NCBI GenBank assembly: GCA_963820995.1
Contig: CAWGCL010000011.1
Location: 1 to 64,000, forward strand
Length of the DNA stretch: 64,000 nt
Origin: JAGTVG01 sp963820995
GTDB taxonomy: Bacteria > Bacteroidota > Bacteroidia > Cytophagales > Cyclobacteriaceae
Direction: 5' to 3'
Numbering within the stretch: the stretch's first letter is position 1; every line of letters begins with the position of its first letter. A program made the position numbers and the translations under genes. Shown in pieces: positions 1-11,324 of the stretch. The notes beneath the pieces were generated by a model. It was not told where the DNA came from. It did no database searches and was given only the letters and a program-made list of their open reading frames with translations.

Positions 1-596
1 TTATATAAGTGAGGAAGAAAAACCACTCAATTCATTGTATATTATTTCTGCTGAAGGGAGAAATCGTTGACCGGTACGATAAGTCGATGTTAACCAGAGG
101 AGATGCAGATTTTTATACCGCAGGAAACCACATCTCAATAATAGAGCTAAAGGGGTATAAAATGGGTTTTTTGATTTGCTATGATTCTTGCTATCCGGAG
201 ATGTATAATGTTTACAGGCACAATGAGGTAAAACTAATGTTTCATTCTTTTTACAATGCACACCATGAAGGGATAACGATATTGGATGAAATTATTCCGG
301 CTGAAATTCGTGTCCGGGCTTCTGATAATAATATGTGGGTAATCGCTAATAATTCTACAGGTTTTTACTCATCCTGGCCGACTTGCATTGCCAGGCCTGA
401 CGGTTCGTTGGAATCAATGGAGCGAGGGATTGATGGAATCTTATACAGAGAATTTCCAGATACCGAAAAATCTGATAAATTCAATAGCTGGTTACATAAT
501 TTCAAGATGATGAAGCTCCCGAATGATGAAATTTATCAGGTATTTGGTAAAACTTCAATTCATCCTAGGGCATTAGATACTAAAAGTCTGCCTTAA
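1..596 (+). CDS. Carbon-nitrogen hydrolase (nitrilase superfamily), 3' part, frameshifted
   Basis: This is the C-terminal part of a nitrilase-superfamily amidase; the 5' end lies outside the window. Visible superfamily marks are the Lys of the YDKSML motif and the nucleophilic Cys in GFLICYDSCYPE; a Glu-rich SEEE stretch at bases 11-22 may hold the catalytic Glu. The family hydrolyses amides or nitriles; the substrate cannot be told here. The frame open from base 2 ends in ISAEG and the main frame resumes as GEIVDRYDK, so one extra G in the GGG run near 56-58 breaks an otherwise continuous protein. No signal peptide can be assessed. Family placement is confident, function is not. Confidence 0.8.
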
Positions 597-774
597 ATTC
601 TCAGGATTTTAATTTGGCAGAAACAACAAATCATCTTATAGTTTCTTGGATAAAATTGTACATAATATTTTTGATAAGTTTTTAATCATGGCGGTTAAAT
701 TTATTTAATGAATTTCCTAGGAAATTATTCAGTGATTACCTTTATAAATTAGTAATCATATTTAAAACTATCTT

Positions 775-1842
775 ATGGTGATTTCTTTCCAGGCAAGTGT
801 TTCAAAAGGGTGGCTCCATGAAAAAGGCGGATTTGTATTTGATTCGAAGTATTATATTGATCCGATTAACAGACAAATTCGGGATAAAAAAATGAATGAT
901 TTTGTCATGAAAACTTTTCCTGATTACCCAATATATAATATGGAAGCCAACCTCATGCAAGCTGATTATACCAATGAAAATCAGGTATTGATAGGGGGCA
1001 TTCAGCCTAACCTGATTTTGGCCTATATTTTAGGTTCTGAATTTGTGTATTATCCGGATAAGGATATGGATGTATCAGGGAATCCGTTGCAACATATTAA
1101 TTCATCTGCGGATCTTCCTTCTATGGAACAAATTCTGAGTCACCCATTTATTAAGAAATTAGACGCTCTGATTTTGCATATTCAGAAAACGCATCCGGAG
1201 TTGGAGGTAATACCGCCCTTTTTCTGGGACAACTCCGGCCGGTCAACCATTCATGGGCTTATAACAACATCCTTTAAACTGATAGGGGATAAGGCCATGA
1301 TGATGATTATAATGGATCCAGATCTTCTTCATTCCGTTCATCAGTGGATAACAGATGCATATAGAATTTTAATAAATCACTATGCTAAATTGGCCAATAT
1401 ACCGATAACATCTGTTCATGTAGGAGAATGTTCAGGTACTATGATATCCAACGATCAATATTTGGAATTTATAACACCCTATGTTTCTCAATTAGGAAAA
1501 GATTTTGGTAATATCCGGCTACATTCCTGTGGCTTATCGGATCATATTCTTGAGGCCATCTCAGAAATAAGTAATCTTAATATAATTGATACGGGGTCAA
1601 ATACGTCCATTGCTAAAATCCGGGAAATACAGGGTCTGGATTTTGAGATTAACATAGAACCACCGGTGAAATTAATGTTAAAAGATAAATCAGAAATTGA
1701 ACTAATTTCCTGGTTGGATAGAGCTTTGGAAGAAAATCAGGGAGGTCCCCTGAAATTTGTTCTTCACCTTGAATCAGGCTATTCTGCAAATAATTGTCTT
1801 ATGATATACGATGAATTGAATAGAAGAATGTTAATTAGTTGA
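775..1842 (+). CDS. Uroporphyrinogen decarboxylase (URO-D) superfamily protein, methyltransferase-like
   Basis: The 355-residue protein has the URO-D TIM-barrel layout. An N-terminal part carries FPDYP, the middle has HVGECSG (about residue 215), and RLHSCG follows near residue 249. The HxCG signature is what corrinoid-linked methyltransferases such as MtaA/CmuA use to bind zinc, whereas true HemE lacks it, so haem synthesis is unlikely. No signal peptide is present, so the protein is probably cytoplasmic. The ATG at 775 is taken as start because homology-like sequence begins at once. No corrinoid protein or partner methyltransferase lies nearby. Similar stand-alone URO-D-like proteins sit among sugar-catabolism genes in Bacteroidota and Planctomycetota, with unknown function. 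Confidence 0.75.
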   Translation: MVISFQASVSKGWLHEKGGFVFDSKYYIDPINRQIRDKKMNDFVMKTFPDYPIYNMEANLMQADYTNENQVLIGGIQPNLILAYILGSEFVYYPDKDMDVSGNPLQHINSSADLPSMEQILSHPFIKKLDALILHIQKTHPELEVIPPFFWDNSGRSTIHGLITTSFKLIGDKAMMMIIMDPDLLHSVHQWITDAYRILINHYAKLANIPITSVHVGECSGTMISNDQYLEFITPYVSQLGKDFGNIRLHSCGLSDHILEAISEISNLNIIDTGSNTSIAKIREIQGLDFEINIEPPVKLMLKDKSEIELISWLDRALEENQGGPLKFVLHLESGYSANNCLMIYDELNRRMLIS

Positions 1843-1947
1843 TTTTAAAAATCTGAGAATTATGATCTCAAAGAAACGATATAGTTTTTTTAATGGGTAT
1901 ATTGAGTTCAATAACCGACCGTGGAATAATTATATATTAATCAATCT

Positions 1948-3236
1948 ATGAAAAACAATTATTACTCAGCCAACGAAGAAAATTTTTAAAATCAACTGCT
2001 GCAATGGGTGGATTATCTTTAGTTCCTGAATCACTTGCAGATATAGAAATCATAAGAAATGCTGGAATGTCAAAAAATATGGAAACAGAAAAAAGTATCA
2101 TAGGTGCTTATGGATCCTGGGCTGATGGCCTTGTTGGAGATCCTCCAATGCTATCCTTCAGGAATGATGAATGGGAAAGTGTTGAATCCTGGCGCGATAA
2201 AGCATTACAAAAAGCAAAGGAACCTGTATCTTCCCCAGATATCCAATGGTCACCGAATGTAGTGTCCAATAAAAAATATGAGTATGATGGATTGGAAATT
2301 GAGGAACTTAGCTGGCAATTGCCCTATGGAGAGAAAACGGAAGCCTTATTACTAAAGCCGATTGGAGCTAGGGGTAAACTCCCGGCAATACTGGGACTTC
2401 ATGATCATGCCGGTATGAAATATTTTGGGAAACGGAAAATTACAAAGACAAGTGACGACATGCATCCAATGATGATAGATCATCAAAGGGATTACTATGA
2501 AGGGCATGCATGGGCAAATGAAATCGCCAAAAGAGGATATGTTGTATTGGTAAATGATACGTTTGCATTTGGAAGCCGACGGGTTTTGTTCCAAAACATG
2601 TCAGAAATTCCATGGGGACATTGTGAAACTGAAGGAATGACTGACAAAAATCCTGAAAAAATCGAGAACATTAATATATATAATACCTGGTCGAGCGAAC
2701 ATGAGCATATTATGTCAAAATCCTTGTTTTGTGCTGGTACAACATGGCCAGGTGTATTTCTTTTTGAAGACCAATGTGCACTGGATGTGTTAAGTGCGCT
2801 AGATGGGGTGGATAAAGAACGAATTGGCTGTGCTGGCTTGTCTGGGGGTGGCTTGCGAACCGTTTATCTTGGAGGATTGGATCATAGAATAAAATGTGCT
2901 GTCTGTGTAGGTTTCATGACTACCTGGTCCGATTTCCTATTAAATAAATCCTACACGCATACCTGGATGACCTATGCACCTTTGTTACCTAAATACCTGG
3001 ATTTTCCTGAAATCCTGGGATTACGGGTACCCCTGCCTACGATGACATTAAGTAATAATCAGGATGGACTTTATACCCTTCCGGAAATGAAAAAAGCGGA
3101 TAAAATATTGAGGGAAATATTTATAAAATCTGATGCTCCGGAAAAATATAAAGGAGTTTTTTATGATGGAGAACATAAATTTGATGCTCAGATGCAGCAA
3201 GATGCTTTCAATTGGTTTGATAAGTGGCTCGGATAA
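1948..3236 (+). CDS. Tat-exported alpha/beta hydrolase (dienelactone-hydrolase/acetyl-esterase like), leader frameshifted
   Basis: This alpha/beta-hydrolase-fold enzyme has nucleophile Ser in GLSGGG (about residue 297), a probable acid Asp in NNQDG (about 372) and His in DGEHKF (about 409). GLHDHAG near the start of the fold fits the oxyanion-hole strand. The in-frame stretch upstream of ATG 2004 encodes QRRKFLKSTAAMGG, a twin-arginine leader. It joins ATG 1948 only if the A5 run at 1951-1955 is really A6, giving 429 residues (1289 + 1 bases). The enzyme probably deacylates sugars in the periplasm; the substrate is not known. It starts about 105 bases after the URO-D gene and may share its transcript. 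Confidence 0.75.
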
Positions 3237-3280
3237 AGTAAATTTGACAATTTATATATAAAAATTGAAATAAAATAAAA

Positions 3281-6200
3281 ATGAAAACAGTATTTGCATT
3301 ATTAATATTTTGGCTATTTTATTGGCATTAATGTCCAAGCCCAAAAAGCGACTATATCCGAACAGAAAGTCAAGATGAAGACCTTTATGTATTCTGATCC
3401 TAATCCGGTCCCGGATATGTCTAAAAATTATCCTTACTTCAGATTTGATGGCTTCACCAATAAGGCGATGGACAAAGAGTGGAATATGGTGATTATGGAA
3501 AATCCCTATGTTAAGGTTTACATAGCTACCGAAATTGGAGGCAAAATCTGGGGTGCTATTGAAAAATCAACAGGTGGCGAATTTCTATATTTTAATGATG
3601 TGGTGAAATTCAGGGATGTTGCTCACCGGGGCCCATGGACATCAGGTGGTCTTGAATATAATTTTGGGATTATGAGCCATGTGTCAACATGTGCAACACC
3701 TCAGGACTATGTTATTTCTGAAAATCCTGATGGAAGTGTATCATGTACAATAGGTGCTATGGATCTGCATACCCGTACAAAATGGAATGTCGAAGTTATT
3801 CTACCTAAAGATAAAGCTTTTGTTAAAACCAAAGCTTCCTGGTTTAATACGAACAATATACCAGTGTCCTTCTATCATTATATGAACGCGGCTGCCAAAA
3901 CAAAAGGGAATCTTGAGTTTATCTATCCGGGAAGTCATCATATAGGCCATCCTGGAAATGTAGGGGAGTGGCCTATTGATAATGGCAGGGATGTATCTTT
4001 TTATGAAAATAATAATTTTGGATCTTATAAGTCCTACCACGTTTTGAATGCCTACTCGGATTATATGGGCGGATATTGGCATGATGATAATTTTGGCTTT
4101 GGGCACCTGGTAGATTATGCGGATATGCCAGGAAAGAAACTCTGGATCTGGGGGCTGTCCCAACAGGGGATGATCTGGGAAGACCTTTTAACAGAAACCA
4201 AAGGACAGTATATCGAATTCCAATCCGGAAAATCTTTTAATCAGGCTATGACTTTAAGCAGTTTAACTCCATTTAAGCACAGTGAATTTGTGCCTTATGA
4301 TTCAGATATTACCACAGAGCTTTGGTACCCACTGAAAGAAACCGGTGGTATGGTGGCTGCTTCCGAATATGGTGTGTTAAATGTAATTAGGAAGAAGGAG
4401 CATATAGAAATTCTCTTAAGTGCTCTGCAAAATTTAGATACAAAAATAACGATTAACTCCGGCGTTGATCTGGTGCAACAGGAGGAAGTATTATTAAAAC
4501 CATTGGAACTCTATAAAGCCACCATATCATTAGATGAAAATGCAGATTTTACTATTGAACTAGGTGAAGAATTGTTGTTTTATTCATCTAAAAGAGAAGA
4601 TCTGATTGTTGATAGACCACTTTATCCAAATGAAGATTTTAACTGGGATTCAGCTGTGGGCTTATATACTCTGGGCCTGGAGTTGGAGAAACAGCAATCT
4701 TATACATCCGACAGAAATGCAAACAGGTCAGCGCATGAATATTATCTGAAAAGTCTTGAAAAAGACCCGGCGTATGCTCCGGCTTTGAACAGATTGGCTC
4801 TAAGTTATTACAGAAGAGTCGATTACCAGAAAGCGCTGGACTATGTTTTAAAATCGCTTGCCATCGATACTTATGATCCGGAAGCTAATTATCTGTTTGG
4901 TCTGATCAATAGAAAACTCGATAAAAATGCAAATGCAAAAAGCGGATTTTCAATAGCAGTTCAATCCCCATTGTATAGATCAGCTGCTTATACAGAACTG
5001 GCCAGCTTGCATTTGAAGGAAAGGAAATATATGAAGGCCAAAGATAATGCTATAAAGGCTCTTGCCTTTAACCAGTATAATGTAAGTGCACTTGAAATTC
5101 TGGCACTTGTATCCTGGCATCATGGAGATCAGAGAAATGTTATCTCAAATTCTGGAAAAACTATATAAACTGGACAAGACCAGTACCTTCCATAAATACA
5201 TGGAAATTAGGAATATGAATGGTGATCTTTCTGATCTTAAACAACTCATTACCAATGAACTTCCTTATGAATCGTATATTGAACTGGCATTAAAATTCTA
5301 TAATTACGGATATTCGGAAGAAAGCATTCAGATCCTGGAATCAGCGCCTGAGAATGCACTGATCACGTTATGGTTGGCCTATCTTGATACTGCGCATCAG
5401 CAGGAATTGCTGGAATCTGGTTTAAATGCATCAGCCGACTTTGTTTTTCCTTACAGGGATGAGACGCTTGTTATGCTTGAGTATCTGCGCAAGGTCAGTG
5501 ACCATTGGAAACTCAGGTATTATACTTCAATGATCTATTGGAAGAAAGGATGTAGTGAAAAAGCAAAAGAACTCTTTATACAGAACGCTGAAGAACCGGA
5601 CTATGCCCCGTATTACCTTGCAAAAGCGGATTTTTTCAATGATAATGCTGAAATGAGAAAGGCTTCCCTGGAAAAGGCCAGAGCCTTTGACAAGGATAAT
5701 TGGCGGGTAAATAATGCCTGGATCGAAGAGTATTTGATCGATGAAGAATATGCGCTTGCAGCAGACCTGGCTAAAAAGTCATTTAAGGAAAATCCGGAAA
5801 GATCAGTTTTGGGATTAAACTATGCTATTGCGTTGCTGAACCTGGGAGAATACAAAAAATGTGTTTCATTTTTGGAATCATTTGAATTAATTCCATTTGA
5901 AGGAGCTACCATGGGCAGGAATGTATATCATGAAGCATCTGTCAGGGCTGCTCTTGAGGAAATGAAAAAGAAGAAGTATAAAGCTGCCATTATATATGCC
6001 GAAAAGGCATTGTTGTGGCCGGTAAATCTTGGTTCCGGTAAACCTTATGATCCTGATGAAAGAATAGAAAATTATATTCTGGCATACTGCAGTGAGAAAT
6101 TAGGCAGAGAAACAGAAGCGAATACATATTATGAGAAGGTTTCGGACTATGAATTATCTAAAAATTCCGCGGATAATGCATTGCTGTATCTTCAGGTTTT

Positions 6201-6429
6201 ATCACTTGAAAATACCAAAAATACAGAAGCTGCGCAAGAATTGTTAGAAAAAGCAAATAGTGATTATCCTGATAGTAAATACATTAAATGGATAATAGAT
6301 GTTGAGAAACACGGTGTGACAGAATCTAATACAAGTGAAATGATCCGGCTTGAAAAACAGGAATCACCGATTAATAATAATTTTTTACTAATTAATGATT
6401 TATTATTAAATACCAATTTAAACGAATGA
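3281..6429 (+). CDS. DUF5107 domain protein with TPR repeats, interrupted by two frameshifts
   Basis: Joining three frames gives one 1048-residue exported protein. The leader starts at ATG 3281 and enters the next frame if one T is removed from the T4 run at 3308-3311, giving a signal peptide that ends in VQAQ. The DUF5107 beta-sandwich fills about residues 40-430 (motifs EIGGKIWG, HRGPW, YHYMNAA). From about residue 440 the protein is helical with TPR units such as ALNRLALSYYR. A second single-base insertion at 5130-5136 moves the frame before EMLSQILEKL. The length fits large DUF5107-TPR proteins common in Bacteroidota carbohydrate loci, which are thought to bind or modify glycans but are not characterised. 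The amidohydrolase follows 37 bases downstream. Confidence 0.75.
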
Positions 6430-6466
6430 TAAATATCTCTGATTTTAACTAATAGCAAAATTGAAA

Positions 6467-7603
6467 ATGAATATTAGAGTATATTGTTTTACTATTATCT
6501 TACTTGCCTTATTCCTGCTGGGATCAGGATGTGACAAGAAACAGACAAATAATGAAGAAATGAAGGCGGAATACTATTCAATGGAAGATTTTAAGCGAGT
6601 ACCAAAGATCGATACGCATGCCCATATTAATACAGAGGGGAAAACAATGATAGATGAGGCTCGCTCAAATAATTTCAAATTAATGGTTATGGCTGTTGAT
6701 GTGGTCCCGGAATATCCTCCCATGGAGGAACAACTTCGTGTAAGAGTAAAACATCATCAGGAGGATCCTGATATTTTTACTTTTGCAACAGCTTTTACCC
6801 TTGAGGATTGGGATGATCCGGATTGGTCGGAAAATGTAATTGCTCAGTTAAAGCGAGATTTTCAGAACGGTGCGCTAGGTGTAAAAGTGTGGAAGAATAT
6901 TGGTATGGATGCAAGGGATAAAAATGGAGAACTTATTATGCTTGATAATCCTAAATTCGATCCGGTCTTCCAATTTATAAAAGAGCAGAATAAGGTACTT
7001 TTGAGTCATGCCGGAGAACCTAAAAACTGTTGGCTACCCCTTGATGAGATGACAGTGAAAAATGACTATAATTATTTTAGTCAGCATCCCGAATTTCATA
7101 TGTACCTCCATCCGGAACTACCTTCATACGAAGATCAAATAAAAGCCAGAGATAGAATGTTGGAAAAAAATCCTGAGATAACATTCATTGGAGCCCATTT
7201 GGCAAGCCTGGAATGGAGTGTGACAGAAATCTCTAAGTTTCTGGACAGATTCCCAAATGCTTCAGTGGATCTGGCTGAACGATTAAGCCATTTACAATAT
7301 CAATCACTAACGGATTATGAAAAAGTCAGGGATTTCTTTATCAAATATCAGGATAGAATATTGTATGGTACGGATTTTCAACAATTGGAGGAAACGGATC
7401 CGGAAGAATTAAAGAAAATTATGAATGAAAGATGGTTATTGGATTGGAAATACCTGAATACCGGGCAGGAGATGACTGTTCCTGAACTGGATGCAACAAT
7501 TAAAGGTCTCTACCTGGAAAAGAGTGTGGTAGACAAAATTTACCGGTTAAATGCTGAAAGAATATTTCAGAATGCATGGAGTCCAGCAGATCGAGGTATT
7601 TAG
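6467..7603 (+). CDS. Lipoprotein amidohydrolase (amidohydrolase_2 family)
   Basis: The protein starts with a lipoprotein signal ending in LGSGC. A TTG at 6461 is in frame, but ATG 6467 gives the cleaner signal. The catalytic domain shows the family's metal ligands in order: KIDTHAHIN (HxH, about residue 50), LLSHAGEP, IGAHLAS and YGTDFQ. Relatives of this TIM-barrel family hydrolyse or decarboxylate small substrates with a bound metal; the substrate here is unknown. It sits 37 bases behind the DUF5107 gene on the same strand, and no promoter or terminator was seen between them, so co-transcription is likely. It ends with TAG. Confidence 0.8.
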   Translation: MNIRVYCFTIILLALFLLGSGCDKKQTNNEEMKAEYYSMEDFKRVPKIDTHAHINTEGKTMIDEARSNNFKLMVMAVDVVPEYPPMEEQLRVRVKHHQEDPDIFTFATAFTLEDWDDPDWSENVIAQLKRDFQNGALGVKVWKNIGMDARDKNGELIMLDNPKFDPVFQFIKEQNKVLLSHAGEPKNCWLPLDEMTVKNDYNYFSQHPEFHMYLHPELPSYEDQIKARDRMLEKNPEITFIGAHLASLEWSVTEISKFLDRFPNASVDLAERLSHLQYQSLTDYEKVRDFFIKYQDRILYGTDFQQLEETDPEELKKIMNERWLLDWKYLNTGQEMTVPELDATIKGLYLEKSVVDKIYRLNAERIFQNAWSPADRGI

Positions 7604-7739
7604 TGAATTCCAGGTCTTATTGTATTAACTGATTGAATCTATTATCTTCTACATCTTATAGTGTAAAACCCCATTTTACCGGAAGTTCAAATAATCTCTT
7701 GTTAAAACAAAAATCCTGAAATAAAAACGCCTTGTTGCT

Positions 7740-9923
7740 TTAGTAATCTAAGTCAATGAATTGGATATCAAAACCTTGATAGGCTCCCATTTTGGGAATG
7801 ACAATATCGACGATGTTACCATCAACTTTTTGCTCAAATTTAGTTTCAGGGAATGCGGAAATCGAGGCCATTTTCTTCCCATCAGGAATATTTATATTCA
7901 GATGAATATTTTCCAGGGGTGCCAGATAATAGGTGTATCTGTCGTTGTTCTCAAATTTCTCCCCGGTCCAGTTACAAAGATGCATCACATAATGATTATC
8001 ATCTTTCCGTGCCATGTTTGCAATAAGGGTGGAAGGAGCATCCAGTTGATATGGTGGCGGTACCTCTGAAACGATGTTTACAAATTGCTGAATCAAGTCA
8101 CCTGTTACATCAATATTCGTTTCATAAAACAAACTTTCAATAGAAGAGGAAGAATACAAAACCCGACCCTTACCATATGAAGTCATGGTTACACCTGGCA
8201 GGAAAGGTCGTTGCCCGTCCCCGGTAACAATATCCATAATAATCTCTCCCCCTTCAGTTAATTCAACGGGTATATAAAACCATAATGGAATAAGTTTGTC
8301 CTGCCATTCACCAGAGAACTGATTACTTTCCCGGCTGGATAAAAGGTATAGATCATTGGGGCCACCCACCATGCATTGATAATTGTTTATTTGCTTAGTC
8401 AATTCAGGTGTTTTTTCAGCAAGTTTTACCTGAATGAGGTCTTCCAGGCTAAAATGATCTTGCAAGGCACCAGTGGAATCATAAAGAGACGTTGCATAAC
8501 TGACAATGAGCCCGCCCCCATTTTTAACGTAATTTTTGATATTTTCTATCCTTTGAGCGGAAATGTAAGGAATATCAGCTAGATATAAAACTTTGTATTT
8601 TTTTAATTGGTTGGGATCATCAAGCAGTGTTTCCATGGCCGATGTCACCTGGACATGCCTGTAAAGGCATCCTGCAAATGCCCCAAGAGTGGATGTACGG
8701 GTATCAGCTTTCCACCACCAGGATGATTTTGCATGTCCGGGAGGATTTTCATTGGCATATATAACAGCCACATAAGGATAGTTCTCAACATCTGAGAATC
8801 TCTTTTCGTTATCTTTTATGACAGAGAAGGGATAACTTACGTAATCCCGATATTTATTATCCCTGATATATGGATAGGGTTGAGCGATTATGGGTGCACC
8901 TCCAAACATAACTGTTGTGAAAATTTGCTGTTGGAAATCATATCCATTATATACCACCCTGGGCCAGTTATTATAGGACCCTATGTAAGGGAACACACCT
9001 ATGCCCATAGCCCGCGCCAGACTAATGCCTTCTGCACGTTCCAGCATTGAATTTCCACGTTCGTACAGGAAGGCGTCCATTGCCTGAATGACCCTGGGAT
9101 CTTCGTTTGCAATTTTGTCCGGGTTGTTAATGTTGTAAATCAAGGGTACATCTTTGTGGGATTTGATGATTCTACGGACTTCGTAGAGGATTTTTACAAG
9201 TTCCTCATAGTACCAGTCATGATATTTATCTATTGTTTTCAGTTCAATTTCAGAATAATCCCGGTCATCTTCATGGTAGGGGAGTTCCAATCCTGAAAAA
9301 TCCCTGAATCCTTTCCGGCATCCATTGCAATAACAGATTTTTTTCCCCGGGTAAAAGTAGAAAGGGAACCAGGTGTCGAAATACATGCCACAAACATCAT
9401 AATCCCTGACAACATGTTCAATATAGTCATAATAAGCTTTTCGATAGGGTGTATTCCAGCAGACTGTGCCATGGTCTTCGCCTACATACATATGGTCTCT
9501 TGTGGGACCCCCTCCAGGTTTGGTGACTTGGGCATATTCAGGATAATCTTCCGTTACCATTGACCATGCCAGTTTATGCCCCGTTGAAATATAAGGTAGT
9601 ACCCTAATACCCCTTGGTTTGCAGGCTTCTATTGTTTCAGCAAGCAAATCGCGCCCACCCTGGTCAGGGTGCGTGCTAAAGCGGATGCCCTGTATGGTGG
9701 CATAGGTCCCCATAGTTGAAATACGAGCTACATTTACATTCATGTCTTCCATGGTTTGGGCTATTTTTTCTGCATCAAACTCCAACTCTGGTTTAAAAGG
9801 TGGTTGATATGCATCCAGAAGGAAAATCCGGGCAGTTTGAATCCAATCCGGGGTCTGCGTATACCCATTGAAAGTGATAAAGATTAGGGTTGTTATTCTA
9901 AAAAAAATTCCTAAAAGTTTCAT
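7740..9923 (-). CDS. Secreted glycosidase-like protein: GHL6 barrel plus beta-galactosidase-trimerisation-like domain
   Basis: The 727-residue protein starts with an export signal (to about residue 22, GYTQ). A TIM-barrel follows whose motifs (NVNVARIS, HKLAWSM, CGMYFDTWFPF, CYCNGCRKGF) match the hypothetical glycosyl hydrolase 6 group (GHL6, related to GH42/alpha-amylase folds). A Rossmann-like region at about 400-600 (VLYLADIPYIS, YVKNGGGLIVSYAT) resembles the beta-galactosidase trimerisation domain, and a short beta-rich tail ends the protein. A Cys-x2-Cys pair may bind metal, as in GH42 enzymes. Acidic candidates for catalysis exist but I cannot name the pair. It faces the amidohydrolase gene convergently. 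Confidence 0.7.
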   Translation of the reverse strand: MKLLGIFFRITTLIFITFNGYTQTPDWIQTARIFLLDAYQPPFKPELEFDAEKIAQTMEDMNVNVARISTMGTYATIQGIRFSTHPDQGGRDLLAETIEACKPRGIRVLPYISTGHKLAWSMVTEDYPEYAQVTKPGGGPTRDHMYVGEDHGTVCWNTPYRKAYYDYIEHVVRDYDVCGMYFDTWFPFYFYPGKKICYCNGCRKGFRDFSGLELPYHEDDRDYSEIELKTIDKYHDWYYEELVKILYEVRRIIKSHKDVPLIYNINNPDKIANEDPRVIQAMDAFLYERGNSMLERAEGISLARAMGIGVFPYIGSYNNWPRVVYNGYDFQQQIFTTVMFGGAPIIAQPYPYIRDNKYRDYVSYPFSVIKDNEKRFSDVENYPYVAVIYANENPPGHAKSSWWWKADTRTSTLGAFAGCLYRHVQVTSAMETLLDDPNQLKKYKVLYLADIPYISAQRIENIKNYVKNGGGLIVSYATSLYDSTGALQDHFSLEDLIQVKLAEKTPELTKQINNYQCMVGGPNDLYLLSSRESNQFSGEWQDKLIPLWFYIPVELTEGGEIIMDIVTGDGQRPFLPGVTMTSYGKGRVLYSSSSIESLFYETNIDVTGDLIQQFVNIVSEVPPPYQLDAPSTLIANMARKDDNHYVMHLCNWTGEKFENNDRYTYYLAPLENIHLNINIPDGKKMASISAFPETKFEQKVDGNIVDIVIPKMGAYQGFDIQFIDLDY

Positions 9924-10071
9924 TTTTTAAAGATTTAAACGAGATAAAAATTCCAACTTATTTGAATTCTCCTTTTTACGGGGAGAAATCAATAAGGTAT
10001 AGTTCTAAAAATATCTTAATTTAAAGAAATGTTTTTACATTGCCGCGATTATAACTATTTCATTCATCTTT

Positions 10072-11300
10072 ATGAGGGATAAAGAATTTAGGGAAAGAAA
10101 CATCAAGAGATCTTGGTTAAAAATTTTAGGACCAGGTATCATCACGGCTGCTTTAGTTTTCGGGCCCGGAAGTCTAACAATTGCTTCGAAGCTGGGTGCT
10201 GGGTTCGAGTACAAGTTGTTATGGGTTGTAATTTTGACAACATTTTTCATGGCAATATTCACCCTTATGGGGGCCAGAATAGGAATATCCTTAGAAAAAT
10301 CTTTAGTACTTACAATTAGGGAAAAATATGGAAAAGCTTTTTCAATGATTATTGGGTTCGGGGTTTTTCTTGTTACGGCTTCTTTTCAATCTGGCAACTC
10401 AATAGGAGCTGGATTGGCGTTTGCGGAGCTTTTTAATACATCAACTGTTCCCTGGATACTATTGTTCTCGTTGATGGCCATCGCCTTATTATTTTTAAAA
10501 TCTTTCTACAAGATTCTGGAGAAAATTATGGTGGGAATGATCGGTATTATGGTTTTTTCCTTTTTGATCACCTTGATCCTTTCTGGACCTCAAATCCTGG
10601 CCATAGTAAAGGGGATAAAACCCACCCTTCCAAGTGGATCGGAACTACTGGTTATAGCATTGATTGCTTCCAGTTTCTCAATGGTTGGGGCCTTTTACCA
10701 GGCCTACCTGGTTCAGGAAAGAGGATGGAAGAAACATCAACTCAAAATGTGCCAATATGAGAGCCTGACTGGGATAATTATCCTGGGAATGATAACGTTT
10801 ATGATTATGGCAGCAGCGGGTTCTGTTTTATTTCCTAAGGGTATTCAGGTAAATTCTGCCGCTGAAATGGGAACTGCACTTGAACCTCTTTTTGGAAATT
10901 TAGCCTCTACTGTTTTTATGATAGGGTTGTTTGCAGCGTCATTTTCTTCATTATTGGGTAATGCAACACTGGGTGGGGCCGTGTTGGCGGATGCTTTATC
11001 CTTGGGAAATAAATTGAGCTGCATTTACCCCTTCGACTACTTATCATGCTTGTTATTGTGGTAGGGGCGATCATTTCAATAGCTTTCAGCCATCTTCAAT
11101 TGCAGCTCATTGTAATTGCGCAAGCCCTTACGATGATCGTGGCCCCCATCGTTGGTGTATTTATTCTTCTTATTTCAAGCAACCATCGTTACATGGGTGA
11201 TCTCAAAAATAACAATTCCACGCTCATTGCAGGGATATTAGGGCTTCTGGTAGTACTACTACTCGGTTTAGGCTTTGTTCGTGTACTGGTCATTCAATAA
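10072..11300 (+). CDS. Nramp (SLC11)-family membrane transporter with altered metal motifs, frameshifted
   Basis: The polytopic inner-membrane protein has about eleven hydrophobic segments and the Nramp opening ILGPGIITAAL. Typical metal importers carry DPGN in TM1 and an MPH-type motif in TM6. Here TM1 reads FGPGSLT and the TM6 region reads SSFSMVGAF, so the main metal-binding Asp, Asn and Met are missing. Divalent-metal transport is therefore doubtful; a role for another substrate is possible. The frame changes at the C4 run 11028-11031: adding one C joins GNKLSCIYP to LRLLIMLVIVVGA and gives 409 residues (1229 + 1 bases). It is divergent from the GHL6 gene, with a 148-base gap. Confidence 0.75.
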
Positions 11301-11324
11301 CCTTGATCTAACATGTTTATGCCT

